A stretch of 64,000 nt of DNA from Methylobacterium tardum (GTDB lineage: Bacteria; Pseudomonadota; Alphaproteobacteria; Rhizobiales; Beijerinckiaceae): assembly GCF_023546765.1 (NCBI RefSeq), contig NZ_CP097484.1, positions 4,719,501 to 4,783,500 of the forward strand. The letters run 5' to 3'. Positions 34,436 to 43,371 of the stretch are shown here, one piece after another. The notes beneath the pieces were generated by a model. That model saw only the letters and a program-made list of their open reading frames with translations, made no database searches and had not been told where the DNA came from. Each line of letters opens with the position of its first letter. The stretch's first letter is position 1. The position numbers were made by a program, and so were the translations under genes.

Positions 34436-36169
34436 TCACCCCGCGGTCTGGTCGAGCTTGCGCTCCGCCTCGCTCTTCAGCTCGGGAAAATCCGCCTGCG
34501 TGTAGGCCTTGCCCCGGTGCGGATCGTCGGTGACGCCGTCGTGCTCGAGGCGACGCAGCTGCACGCGACGGATCTTGCCCGAGATGGTCTTGGGCAGGTC
34601 GGTGACGAATTCCAGCCCGCGCAGGCGCTTGAAGGTCGCGAGCCGGGCATTGGTGAAGCGGAAGATGTCGAGCGCGGTCTCCGGCCCGGCCGTCGCGCCC
34701 ACCACCAGGGACACGTAGGCCTTCGGGATCGTGTGGCGCATCGGGTCGGGGACAGGGACCACAGCGGCCTCGGCCACCGCCGGATGCTCGATCAGCACGC
34801 TCTCCAGCTCGAACGGGCTGATACGGTAGCCCGAGGACTTGAACACGTCGTCGGCCCGGCCGACGAAGGTGTAGCAGCCCTGGTCGTCCACGAAGGCGAC
34901 GTCGCCGGTGCGATAGAGGTCGCCCTCGGCACCCGACAGGTTGCCCTGGCCGTCGTCGTAGCCCTGCATCAGGCCGGCGGGCCGGTGCGCCCCGAGTTCG
35001 AGGCAGACCTCCCCCTCGGAGGCCGGCTGGCCGTCGATGTCGAGGACGCGGACCCGGTAGCCCGGCAGGGGCCGGCCGAGGGCACCGGGCACGACCGGCT
35101 GGCCCGGCGTGTTGGCCATCAGCGCCGTGGTCTCGGTCTGGCCGTAGCCGTCGCGGATCGTGAGGCCCCAGGCGTTCTTCACCCGCTCGATCACCTCCGG
35201 GTTGAGGGGCTCGCCCGCGGCGCAGACCTCGCGCAGGGCGAGGCGCTTCCCGGTCAGGTCTTCCTGGATGATCATCCGCCAGACGGTCGGCGGCGCGCAG
35301 AGCGTGGTGGCGCCGGTGCGCTCCAGCTGCGCCAGCAGCGCGGCCGCGTTGAACGGCGCCTGGTTGATCACCAGGATCGTCGCCCCGGCGTTCCAGGGCG
35401 CGAAGAACGAGGACCACGCGTGCTTGGCCCAGCCCGGCGAGGAGACGTTGCAATGCACGTCCCCGGGCTGGAGCCCGAGCCAGTACATGGTCGAGAGCGC
35501 CCCCACCGGGTAGGAGCGGTGGCTGTGGCGCACGAGCTTCGGCTTCGCCGTGGTGCCCGAGGTGAAGTAGAGGAGCAGCGGGTCGTCGGCCCCGGTCGGA
35601 GCGTCCGGCGCGAAACGCTCCGGCGCCTCGACCGCGTCGTCGTAGGCGGCCCAGCCCTCCGTCGCGGACCCGGTGACGAGGCGGATGGCGCCGCCGGTGT
35701 CGAGGCCCGCGAACCGCGCGATCTGCTCCGGCCCGGCCACGATCGCCCGCGGGCGTCCGCGGGCGAGGCGGTCGGCGAGTTCGTCGGCGGTGAGCAGCGT
35801 GGTCGCCGGGATCACCACCGCGCCGAGCTTCATCGCCGCCAGCATGGTCTCCCAGAGGGCCGGGACGTTGCCGAGCAACAGGAGCAGGTGGTCGCCGCGC
35901 TTCAGGCCGAGTTGCCGCAGATGGTTAGCGACGCGGTTGGAGCGTGCGGCGAGCTCGCCGAAGGTGAAGCTCTGCTCGGCGCCGCTGCCTACCTCGACGA
36001 TGCGGAGCGCGGCGCGGTCGCGGCTCTCGGGACCGGCGAGGACCGCGTCGAACCAGTCGAGCGCCCAGTTGAACGGCACCGGATCCGGCCACGCGAAGGC
36101 CGCGACGGCGGCGGCGTAATCGGTGCGATGGGCCAGCAGACAGTCGCGGGCCTCCCGGAAGCTCGGCAT
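34436..36169 (-). CDS. AMP-binding acyl-CoA synthetase (medium-chain type)
   Basis: A 577-residue adenylate-forming ligase that converts a carboxylic acid to its CoA ester. P-loop-like YFTSGTTAKPKLVRHSH, the DGYGQTETT segment, and YRTGDVAFVDDQGCYTFVGRADDVFK then KTISGKIRRVQLR (catalytic lysine) are visible. It resembles ACSM-type medium or branched acyl-CoA synthetases. It is the last gene of the minus-strand valine/isobutyrate cluster, 55 bases after the enoyl-CoA hydratase, so a branched or short acid such as isobutyrate is a candidate substrate. GAGGGGGAAC precedes the chosen ATG. Confidence 0.9.
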   Translation of the reverse strand: MPSFREARDCLLAHRTDYAAAVAAFAWPDPVPFNWALDWFDAVLAGPESRDRAALRIVEVGSGAEQSFTFGELAARSNRVANHLRQLGLKRGDHLLLLLGNVPALWETMLAAMKLGAVVIPATTLLTADELADRLARGRPRAIVAGPEQIARFAGLDTGGAIRLVTGSATEGWAAYDDAVEAPERFAPDAPTGADDPLLLYFTSGTTAKPKLVRHSHRSYPVGALSTMYWLGLQPGDVHCNVSSPGWAKHAWSSFFAPWNAGATILVINQAPFNAAALLAQLERTGATTLCAPPTVWRMIIQEDLTGKRLALREVCAAGEPLNPEVIERVKNAWGLTIRDGYGQTETTALMANTPGQPVVPGALGRPLPGYRVRVLDIDGQPASEGEVCLELGAHRPAGLMQGYDDGQGNLSGAEGDLYRTGDVAFVDDQGCYTFVGRADDVFKSSGYRISPFELESVLIEHPAVAEAAVVPVPDPMRHTIPKAYVSLVVGATAGPETALDIFRFTNARLATFKRLRGLEFVTDLPKTISGKIRRVQLRRLEHDGVTDDPHRGKAYTQADFPELKSEAERKLDQTAG

Positions 36170-36224
36170 GGTCGTTCCCCCTCGTTCTTTGGCCACGTCC
36201 CTCCCCCAGAAAGACGGGTTCCGC

Positions 36225-37004
36225 TCAGGTGTTCTCGAACCGCGGCGGCCGCTTCTCCACGAAGGCGGCCATGCCCTCCTTCTGGTCCTTGGTGGCGAAC
36301 ATGGCATGGAACACCCGCCGCTCGAAGCGGATGCCCTCGGTCAGCGTGGTCTCGTAGGACCGGTTGACCGCCTCCTTGGTCATCATGACGATCGGCAGCG
36401 ACATCGACGCGATCGTCTCGGCCGCCTTCAACGCCTCGTCGAGAAGTCGGTCGGCGGCGATCACCCGCGAGACGAGGCCCGACCGCTCCGCCTCGGCGGC
36501 GTCCATCATCCGGCCGGTAAGGCACATCTCCATGGCCTTGGCCTTGCCGACGAAGCGGGTGAGCCGCTGGCTGCCGCCGATCCCCGGCATCACCCCGAGC
36601 TTGATCTCGGGCTGGCCGAACTGCGCCGTGTCGGCCGCCAGGATGATGTCGCACATCATGGCGAGCTCGCAGCCGCCGCCGAGCGCGTAGCCCGCCACGG
36701 CGGCGATGATCGGCTTGCGCACGGCGACGAACCGATCCCAGTCGGCGAACCGGTCGCCGGCGTACATCTCCGCGTAGGTGGCGTGCTGCATCTCCTTGAT
36801 GTCGGCGCCGGCCGCGAAGGCCTTGGCCGAGCCGGTGACGACGATGCAGCCGATGCCCGGATCGGCATCCGCCTCGGTGGCCGCCCGGATCACCTCCCGG
36901 GTGAGCTGCGCGTTGATGGCGTTCAACGCCTTCGGCCGGTTGAGGGTGATCAGCAGGACGCGCCCGCGCGTCTCCGTCAGGATCGTCTCGTACGCCTCGC
37001 TCAC
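36225..37004 (-). CDS. Enoyl-CoA hydratase
   Basis: A 259-residue crotonase-family enzyme. Oxyanion and catalytic segments are seen: [38 protein letters not shown] with the first glutamate, and [19 protein letters not shown] with the second. It hydrates methacrylyl-CoA or other enoyl-CoAs in the valine route. Its ATG overlaps the stop of mmsB by four bases, so the two are translationally coupled. Length and motifs are standard for EchA-type enzymes. Confidence 0.92.
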   Translation of the reverse strand: MSEAYETILTETRGRVLLITLNRPKALNAINAQLTREVIRAATEADADPGIGCIVVTGSAKAFAAGADIKEMQHATYAEMYAGDRFADWDRFVAVRKPIIAAVAGYALGGGCELAMMCDIILAADTAQFGQPEIKLGVMPGIGGSQRLTRFVGKAKAMEMCLTGRMMDAAEAERSGLVSRVIAADRLLDEALKAAETIASMSLPIVMMTKEAVNRSYETTLTEGIRFERRVFHAMFATKDQKEGMAAFVEKRPPRFENT

Positions 37005-37894
37005 GACTCGCCTCCCTGCCCGCGGAGCATACGGATGATCGCGGAAAAGTCCTCTCCCCCGTGGCCTGCGCTCTCGAACAGACCGTAGATCTGCGCGGCC
37101 TCGGCGCCGAGCGGTGTCGCGGCGCCGGAGGCGAGCGCTGCGGCCTGCGCAAGCCGGAGGTCCTTGAGCATCAGCGCGGCGGCGAAGCCCGGCTTGTAGC
37201 TATTGTTAGCCGGCGAGGTCGGCACCGGGCCGGGCACCGGGCAGTAGGTGGTCAGCGACCAGCACTGGCCCGAGGAGACCGAGGCCACGTCGTAGAGCGC
37301 CTGGTGCGACAGGCCGAGCTTCTCGCCGAGCGCGAAGGCCTCGCTGACGCCGATCATCGAGATGCCGAGGATCATGTTGTTGCAGATCTTGGCCGCCTGC
37401 CCGGCACCGACATCGCCGCAATGGAACACGTTCTTGCCCATTGCCTTGAGCAACGGCTCGGCCCGCGAGAACGCCGCCGCAGCGCCGCCGGCCATGAAGG
37501 TCAGCGTCCCGGCCCTGGCGCCGCCGGTCCCGCCGGAGACCGGCGCGTCGACCGACAGGCAGCCCCGCGCCTCCGCGAGGGCGTGGGCCCTGCGGGCGCT
37601 CTCCACGTCGACCGTGGAGGAATCGATCAGCAGCGTGCCGGCGGGCAGCGCTTCGGCGAGCTGCGTCCAGACCTCGACCACGTGCCGGCCGGCGGGCAGC
37701 ATGGTGATCACGACCTCCGCGCCTTCGGCCGCTTCGAGGGCCGAGCCCGCGACCGCGATCCCCTCGGCGCGCGCCGCCTCCAGCGAGGCCGGCACCAGAT
37801 CGAAGCCCTGTACGGTATGGCCCGCCTTCACGAGGTTGGCCGCCATGGGCCCGCCCATGTTGCCGAGACCGATGAACCCGATGGTCTGCGCCAT
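37001..37894 (-). CDS. mmsB: 3-hydroxyisobutyrate dehydrogenase
   Basis: A 297-residue NAD-dependent enzyme that oxidises 3-hydroxyisobutyrate to methylmalonate semialdehyde. The cofactor loop [13 protein letters not shown] is at residues 8-20, the substrate-binding [16 protein letters not shown] near 118, and catalytic Lys in [13 protein letters not shown] near 170. It is followed by the coupled enoyl-CoA hydratase and preceded by an inverted repeat that separates it from the hydrolase gene. The ATG at 37894 gives the family length. Confidence 0.93.
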   Translation of the reverse strand: MAQTIGFIGLGNMGGPMAANLVKAGHTVQGFDLVPASLEAARAEGIAVAGSALEAAEGAEVVITMLPAGRHVVEVWTQLAEALPAGTLLIDSSTVDVESARRAHALAEARGCLSVDAPVSGGTGGARAGTLTFMAGGAAAAFSRAEPLLKAMGKNVFHCGDVGAGQAAKICNNMILGISMIGVSEAFALGEKLGLSHQALYDVASVSSGQCWSLTTYCPVPGPVPTSPANNSYKPGFAAALMLKDLRLAQAAALASGAATPLGAEAAQIYGLFESAGHGGEDFSAIIRMLRGQGGES

Positions 37895-37938
37895 CCTGCT
37901 TCTCCCTTGATTGTTGTCGTTCGCGTCGCCCAACCGCG

Positions 37939-38053
37939 CCCTCATCCTGAGGTGACCGCGAAGCGGGCCTCGAAGGAGGGCTCCAGGGATCACGATGGCT
38001 CCTGGAGCCCTCCTTCGAGGCCTACGTTCCGCTTCGGCACCTCAGGATGAGGG
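37939..38053. repeat. Long inverted repeat, family C, inside valine operon
   Basis: A 115-base element beginning CCCTCATCCTGAGGTG and ending CACCTCAGGATGAGGG. The arms also share GGCCTCGAAGGAGGGCTCCAGG, so almost the whole element can form one hairpin with a short loop near 37990-38000. It lies between the hydrolase and mmsB genes and would be transcribed within the polycistronic message. Confidence 0.88.
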
Positions 38054-38078
38054 TGTGGGTGGGAAGAACGAAACCTCC

Positions 38079-39140
38079 TCAGACCGCCCCCGTCCGCGCG
38101 TCCGAAAAAACCGGCTCCGCCCGCTTCTCCAGCCAGCGGGCGATCCGGGCCGGATCGACCGCGTCGAGGGTCGGCGGGTTCCAGCGCGGGTGCTTGTCCT
38201 TGTCGATCACCGCGGCGCGGATCCCCTCGCGGAAATCGCCCTCCGCCAGCAGAGCCAGCGACGCGTGGTACTCGCGCTCCAGACAGGCCTCCAGATTCGG
38301 GGCACCGCGACCGAGCCGCAGCAGGCACAGCGTCAGGACGAGGCTCGACGGCGCCTTGGTCAGCAGGGTCTTCCGGGTCGCGGCCGCGAAGTCCGAACCG
38401 TCCGCGTCGAGGGCGGACAGGATCTCGTCGACCATGTCGAAGGCGAAGCAGCGGTCGATCAGGGCGCGGTGCGCCGCCAGCGGCGGCGGGCCGGGGTCCT
38501 GAGTGAACCGGGCGATCACGTTCCGCACGCCCTCGTGCCCGGCATCCGGATCGAGCGCCACGAGGGCGTCGATCAGGTCAGGCAGCCCCGCGGACGGCAC
38601 CAGGGCGTCGGCCAGCCGGCAGAACATCGCGTCGGCGGCGCCGACCGGCTCGCCGGTCAGGCCGAGATAGGTGCCGATCTCGCCGGGAGCCCGGGGCAGC
38701 AGCCACGTGCCGCCGACATCCGGCAGGTAACCGATGCCGGTCTCCGGCATGGCGACGCGGGAGCGCTCGGTGACGATGCGGTGGGCGGCATGGCCGGCGA
38801 GCCCGACGCCGCCGCCCATGGTGATGCGGTCCATCACCGCCACGAACGGCTTCTCGTAATCGGCGATCCGGGCATCGAGCCGGTACTCGTCGCGCCAGAA
38901 GGCTTCGGCGAAGGCGGTGCCCTGGCTGTCGTACAGGCCGCGCAGATCGCCGCCCGCGCACAGGCCACGGTCCCCCTCACCGGTGAGCAGCACCGCGGCG
39001 ATGCCGGGATCGGCGGAGAAATGGTCGAGGGCCTGGTCGATAGCCAGGACCATGCCGTGGGTCAGGGCGTTCAGGGCCTTCGGCCGGTCGAGGCGCAGGC
39101 GCCCGAGGGCGCCGACCCGCTCGGCGATCACGTCGGTCAT
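38079..39140 (-). CDS. 3-hydroxyisobutyryl-CoA hydrolase
   Basis: A 353-residue crotonase-family thioesterase of valine catabolism, releasing 3-hydroxyisobutyrate. It has GLCAGGDLRGLYD, RITMGGGVGLAGHAAHR and AMPETGIGYLPDVGGTWLL, patterns of the HIBCH group, and the family's longer C-terminus. Its ATG overlaps the TGA of the acyl-CoA dehydrogenase (bases 39137-39140). The product is the substrate of MmsB, encoded just downstream. Confidence 0.9.
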   Translation of the reverse strand: MTDVIAERVGALGRLRLDRPKALNALTHGMVLAIDQALDHFSADPGIAAVLLTGEGDRGLCAGGDLRGLYDSQGTAFAEAFWRDEYRLDARIADYEKPFVAVMDRITMGGGVGLAGHAAHRIVTERSRVAMPETGIGYLPDVGGTWLLPRAPGEIGTYLGLTGEPVGAADAMFCRLADALVPSAGLPDLIDALVALDPDAGHEGVRNVIARFTQDPGPPPLAAHRALIDRCFAFDMVDEILSALDADGSDFAAATRKTLLTKAPSSLVLTLCLLRLGRGAPNLEACLEREYHASLALLAEGDFREGIRAAVIDKDKHPRWNPPTLDAVDPARIARWLEKRAEPVFSDARTGAV

Positions 39141-40282
39141 CGGCGACCCCCGGTCAGCCCGCGGGCGATGATCACCCGCATGATCTCGTTCGTGCCTTCG
39201 AGGATCTGGTGCACGCGCAGGTCCCGGACGATTTTTTCCACGCCGTACTCGGCGAGGTAGCCGTAGCCGCCGTGCAGCTGGAGCGCCTGGTTGGCCACGT
39301 CGAAGGCCGCATCGGTGACGTGGCGCTTGGCCATGGCGCAGAGCTGCGTCGCGGCCGGGTCCTTGGCATCGAGGGCAGAGGCGGCGTGGCGCAGAAAAGT
39401 GCGCGACACCTCCAGGCTGGTCGCCATGTCGGCGAGCCGGAATTGCAGCGCCTGGAAGTCGGTGAGCTTCGCCCCGAAGGCTCGCCGGTCTCCCATATAG
39501 GCCAGCGCCTTGTCGAGGGCCGCCTGCGCGCCCCCCAGCGAGCAGGCCGCGATGTTGAGCCGGCCGCCGTCGAGGCCGCTCATGGCGATGCGGAAGCCCT
39601 GCCCCTCCGCACCGAGGCGGTTCGCCGCCGGCACGCGGCAGCCGTCGAAGCGCACCGCGCGGGTCGGCTGGGCGTTCCAGCCCATCTTGCGCTCGTCGGC
39701 GCCGAAGGACAGGCCGGGCGTGCCCTTCTCGGCGACGATCGCCGAGATGCCCGAAGGCCCGGCCTCGCCGGTGCGAACCATGCAGACGTAGAGGTCGCTG
39801 GCGCCGGCGCCGGAGATGAACTGCTTCTCGCCGGTGAGCACGTAATGGTCGCCGTCGCGCTCGGCGCGGGTGCGGAGCGCCGCGGCGTCGGAGCCGGAGC
39901 CCGGCTCGGTCAGGCAGTAGCTGGCGATCCGCTCCATGCCCATGAGCGACGGCAGCCAGCGCTGGCGCTGATCGGCGTCGCCGTAGGCGTCAATCATCCA
40001 GGCGCACATGTTGTGGATCGACAGGAACGCCGCCACGGTCGGGCAGCCAGTGCTGAGCGCCTCGAAGATCAGCGTCGCGTCGAGGCGTGAGAGCCCCGAA
40101 CCGCCGACATCCTCGCGGACGTAGATGCCCGCCATGCCGAGGGCGGCCGCTTCCCGCAGGGTCTCGACCGGGAGGGTCTTGTCCCGGTCCCAGTCGAGGG
40201 CGTGCGGCGCGATGTGCTCGGCCGCGAAGCCGAGGGCCATCTCGCGGATCGCGGTCCGGTCCTCGTCGAGCCCGAAACTCAT
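39137..40282 (-). CDS. Acyl-CoA dehydrogenase (probable isobutyryl-CoA dehydrogenase)
   Basis: A 381-residue FAD enzyme. Signature segments are YCLTEPGSGSDAAALRT, GYLAEYGVEKIVRDLRVHQ and ILEGTNEIMRVIIARG. In context with the hydrolase, hydratase, MmsA and MmsB, it probably oxidises isobutyryl-CoA to methacrylyl-CoA; sequence alone does not separate it from other short or branched chain acyl-CoA dehydrogenases. It starts at 40282, downstream of a repeat A element that separates it from mmsA. Confidence 0.9.
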   Translation of the reverse strand: MSFGLDEDRTAIREMALGFAAEHIAPHALDWDRDKTLPVETLREAAALGMAGIYVREDVGGSGLSRLDATLIFEALSTGCPTVAAFLSIHNMCAWMIDAYGDADQRQRWLPSLMGMERIASYCLTEPGSGSDAAALRTRAERDGDHYVLTGEKQFISGAGASDLYVCMVRTGEAGPSGISAIVAEKGTPGLSFGADERKMGWNAQPTRAVRFDGCRVPAANRLGAEGQGFRIAMSGLDGGRLNIAACSLGGAQAALDKALAYMGDRRAFGAKLTDFQALQFRLADMATSLEVSRTFLRHAASALDAKDPAATQLCAMAKRHVTDAAFDVANQALQLHGGYGYLAEYGVEKIVRDLRVHQILEGTNEIMRVIIARGLTGGRR

Positions 40283-40384
40283 TGGGCGGTACTCCGAAGG
40301 TCAGACGGGTCGCTCGGTTTCGCCCGCGGAACGCGGATCAACCGCGAGCGCAAGAACGCGGCACCGGCGTTCTTGCATCAAGTC

Positions 40385-40499
40385 CGTCATCCCGGGGCCG
40401 CGAAGCGCAGCCCGGGATCCAGATCCGTCGAGACCTCAAGACAAGGCTCCGATGGCGGTTCTGGATTCCGGGCTCGCCTGCGGCGCCCCGGAATGACGC
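40385..40499. repeat. Dispersed palindromic repeat, family A, copy 2
   Basis: Begins CGTCATCCCGGGGC and ends GCCCCGGAATGACG, near-perfect inverted ends. Internal blocks GGGATCCAGATCCG and GGTTCTGGATTCCGGGCTCGCC match the copies at 31595 and 43111. It lies between mmsA and the acyl-CoA dehydrogenase gene, inside what is otherwise one operon. Confidence 0.88.
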
Positions 40500-40524
40500 G
40501 GTGCCTGCTCAGGAAGCGTCGGCG

Positions 40525-42021
40525 TCAGCGCATCGTCGGGATGGAGAACTCCGCCCCGCTCTTGATGCCGCTCGGCCAGCGCTGCGTCACGGTCTTGGTC
40601 TTGGTGTAGAAGCGGATCGAGTCCGGCCCGTGCTGGTTCAGATCGCCGAAGCCCGAGCGCTTCCAGCCGCCGAAGGTGTGATAGGCGATCGGGACCGGGA
40701 TCGGCACGTTCACGCCGACCATGCCGACGTTCACCCGGGCGGTGAAGTCGCGGGCCGCGTCGCCGTCCTGGGTGAAGATCGCGACGCCGTTGCCGTACTG
40801 GTGGGTCGAGGGCAGCGCCAGCGCCTCCTCGTAATCCTTGGCCCGCACCACCGAGAGCACGGGGCCGAAGATCTCCTCCTTGTAGATCGTCATGTCGGGC
40901 GTCACGCGGTCGAACAGCGAGCCGCCCATGTAGAAGCCGTTCTCGTAGCCCTGGAGCTTGAAGCCGCGGCCGTCGACGGCGAGCTCGGCGCCCTCGGCCA
41001 CGCCCTTGTCGATGTAGCTCTTCACGCGCTCCACCGCCTCGGCGGTGACGAGCGGCCCGTAATCAGCCGAGCCGTCATGCGACGGGCCGATCTTCAAAGA
41101 CTCGACCCGCGGGATCAGCCGCTCCATCAGCCGGTCGGCGGTCTTCTCGCCCACCGGCACGGCCACCGAGATTGCCATGCAGCGCTCGCCGGCCGAGCCG
41201 TAGCCGGCGCCGATCAGCGCGTCGACCGCCTGGCCCATATCGGCGTCCGGCATGATGATCATGTGGTTCTTGGCGCCGCCGAAGCACTGGGCGCGCTTGC
41301 CCGTCTCGGCGGCGCGCACGTAGATGTACTCGGCGATGTGCGAGGAGCCGACGAAGCCCACCGCCTTGATGTCCTCGTCGTCGAGGATGGCATCCACGGC
41401 TTCCTTGTCGCCGTTGACGACGTTGAGGATCCCCGGCGGCAGCCCCGCCTCCAGGAAGATCTCGGCGATGCGGATCGGCACGCTCGGGTCGCGCTCGGAC
41501 GGCTTCAGGATGAAGGCGTTGCCGCAGGCGATGGCCGGGGCGCATTTCCACAGCGGGATCATAGCCGGGAAGTTGAACGGCGTGATGCCGGCGACGACGC
41601 CGAGCGGCTGGCGCAGGGAGTAGACGTCGATCCCCGGCCCCGCCCCTTCCGTGTACTCGCCCTTGAGCAGGTGCGGGATGCCGCAGGCGAACTCCACGAC
41701 CTCGACGCCGCGCTGGATGTCGCCCTTGGCATCCGGCACGGTCTTGCCGTGCTCGGAGGCGAGGAGTTCGGCCAGCGAATCGTTCTCGGCGCGGATCAGC
41801 TCCAGGAAGCGCATCATCACACGGGCGCGCTTCTGCGGGTTGGTCGCCGCCCAAGCCGGCTGGGCCTCCCTGGCGTTCTCCACGGCGGCGCGGAGTTCCG
41901 CCTTGCTGGCGAGCGCGACCTTGGCCTGGACCTCGCCGGTCGAGGGGTGAAACACGTCGGCGAACCGACCGCTCTCGCCGCCGACGTTCCGGCCGCCGAT
42001 GTAATGCCCGATCGTGCGCAT
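40525..42021 (-). CDS. mmsA: CoA-acylating methylmalonate-semialdehyde dehydrogenase
   Basis: A 498-residue NAD- and CoA-dependent aldehyde dehydrogenase that converts methylmalonate semialdehyde to propionyl-CoA. Catalytic Cys lies in GSAGERCMAIS near residue 285; the segment GITPFNFPAMIPLWKCAPA and GFVGSSHIAEYIY are typical of this group, which lacks the general-base Glu of other ALDHs. The ATG at 42021 is preceded by GGGAGG. It is the first gene of the valine cluster and is divergent from the LysR gene with 116 bases between. Confidence 0.94.
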   Translation of the reverse strand: MRTIGHYIGGRNVGGESGRFADVFHPSTGEVQAKVALASKAELRAAVENAREAQPAWAATNPQKRARVMMRFLELIRAENDSLAELLASEHGKTVPDAKGDIQRGVEVVEFACGIPHLLKGEYTEGAGPGIDVYSLRQPLGVVAGITPFNFPAMIPLWKCAPAIACGNAFILKPSERDPSVPIRIAEIFLEAGLPPGILNVVNGDKEAVDAILDDEDIKAVGFVGSSHIAEYIYVRAAETGKRAQCFGGAKNHMIIMPDADMGQAVDALIGAGYGSAGERCMAISVAVPVGEKTADRLMERLIPRVESLKIGPSHDGSADYGPLVTAEAVERVKSYIDKGVAEGAELAVDGRGFKLQGYENGFYMGGSLFDRVTPDMTIYKEEIFGPVLSVVRAKDYEEALALPSTHQYGNGVAIFTQDGDAARDFTARVNVGMVGVNVPIPVPIAYHTFGGWKRSGFGDLNQHGPDSIRFYTKTKTVTQRWPSGIKSGAEFSIPTMR

Positions 42022-42137
42022 GCGCGCCTCCCTGTGATGTGGCGTTCGATTTTGGCGCACCCTAACAGGATCCCTTGAACGATAAAGCCGGATGCGCTTA
42101 CAGCCGTCGTGCATCGATGCACAGCCGGAGTGCGGTC

Positions 42138-43068
42138 ATGGCCAGGGCGGGGCCCAACTGGGACGACCTGCGCTTCTTCCTCGCAGTGGCCCGGACCGGG
42201 ACCCTGAGCGCCGCCGGCGCCCGCACCGGCACCGAGCACACCACGGTGGGCCGTCGGATCCGGGCCCTGGAAGAGGGCCTCGGCGCCCGCCTGTTCCACC
42301 GCAGCAACCTCGGCTACGCGCTCACCGAGGACGGCGCGAACCTGCTGGGCGTTGCCGAGACGATGGAGAGCGCGTTCCTGTCAGCGAGCGCCGCCACGGA
42401 GGCGGCCCAGGCGGTCTCCGGCACGGTGCGGATCGGCGCGCCGGACGGGTTCGGCAGCGTCTTCCTCGCGCCCCGCATGCACCGGCTGACCGCCCGCCAC
42501 CCGGGCCTGGAGGTGGAGATCATGGCAACCGCCCGGATCTTCAGCCTATCGAAGCGCGAGGCCGACATCGTGATCAGCCTGTCCGGCCCGCAGCAGGCGC
42601 GGGTGGTGGCGCGCCGGCTCACCGATTACCGGCTGTTCGTCTACGCGGCCGAATCCTACCTCGCGGGAGCCGCCAATCGCGGAGGTCGCGGACCTCTCGG
42701 GGCATCCCTTTGTCGGCTACATCGAGGACATGCTGTTCACGCGCGAGCTGAACTATCTCGGCGCCCTGGGCCCGCCGGTCTCCGCGCGGCTGCGCTCCAC
42801 CAACCTCCTGGCCCAGGTCCACGCGACGCTCGGCGGCGCCGGCTTGTGCGTGCTGCCGGCCTTCATCGCGGCCGCCCATCCGGGGCTCGTGCCGGTGCTG
42901 CCCGAGGCGGTGTCCCTGACCCGCTCGTTCCACATGCATATTCACGAGGATCACCGGAAGGCGGCCCATATCCGCGCGGTGGCGGGCTTCATCGCCGGCG
43001 AGGTCGAGGCGGCAGGCGCGCTGTTCGCCGGGCCGGGCACTTACGAAGGATCGCTGACCCGGAGGTGA
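42138..43068 (+). pseudogene. LysR family transcriptional regulator, frameshifted
   Basis: The N-terminal HTH (WDDLRFFLAVARTGTLSAAG, GRRIRALEEGLGARLFHR) and half the effector domain lie in one frame. From about 42665 the protein continues in another frame as PPIAEVADLSGHPFVGY then EDMLFTRELNYLGAL to the end. Removing one G from the GGG at 42665-42667 gives ESYLAEPPIAEVADLSG and a 309-residue protein, the usual LysR size. It is divergent from mmsA and so probably regulates the valine genes. Sequencing indel or real mutation are both possible. Confidence 0.85.
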
Positions 43069-43110
43069 TGGCCTCCCTGACGAAGATGCCCCCGGTCAAG
43101 CATCGCGTGG

Positions 43111-43222
43111 CGTCCTTCCAGGGCGCCGCAGGCGAGCCCGGAAACCAGAACCGCTGTCGGCGCCATGCCGGATGCGCTGAGGTTCTGGATTCCGGGCCCT
43201 GCTGCGCAGTCCCGGAACGACG
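43111..43222. repeat. Dispersed palindromic repeat, family A, copy 3 (diverged)
   Basis: Begins CGTCCTTCCAGGGCGCCGCAGG and ends GTCCCGGAACGACG; inner parts GAAACCAGAACCGC and GGTTCTGGATTCCGGG match the other two copies but more changes are present. It occupies much of the 303-base gap between the LysR gene and the alcohol dehydrogenase gene. Confidence 0.75.
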
Positions 43223-43371
43223 GAGTGAGATGTGCAGCCCGCTGATGGCCGGAAACGAACCGCTACCTTGCCCCGGGTTGTCAGCGGTAGCCGTTTCGCC
43301 CCGCGGCCACAGGGCCTAAGATCAGTCGTCCCGGCGGGCCAGCCCAGGCGCCGGGTGGGAGACGCAAGACA

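Noticed and set aside
34436..36169. Benzoate-CoA ligase partner of the BoxR-like regulator
   Set aside because: The ligase lies in the valine cluster, is of the medium-chain type by motif, and is over 4 kb away on the other strand.
40087..42078. 663-residue open frame on the plus strand
   Set aside because: It is antisense to mmsA, which is certain from its motifs.
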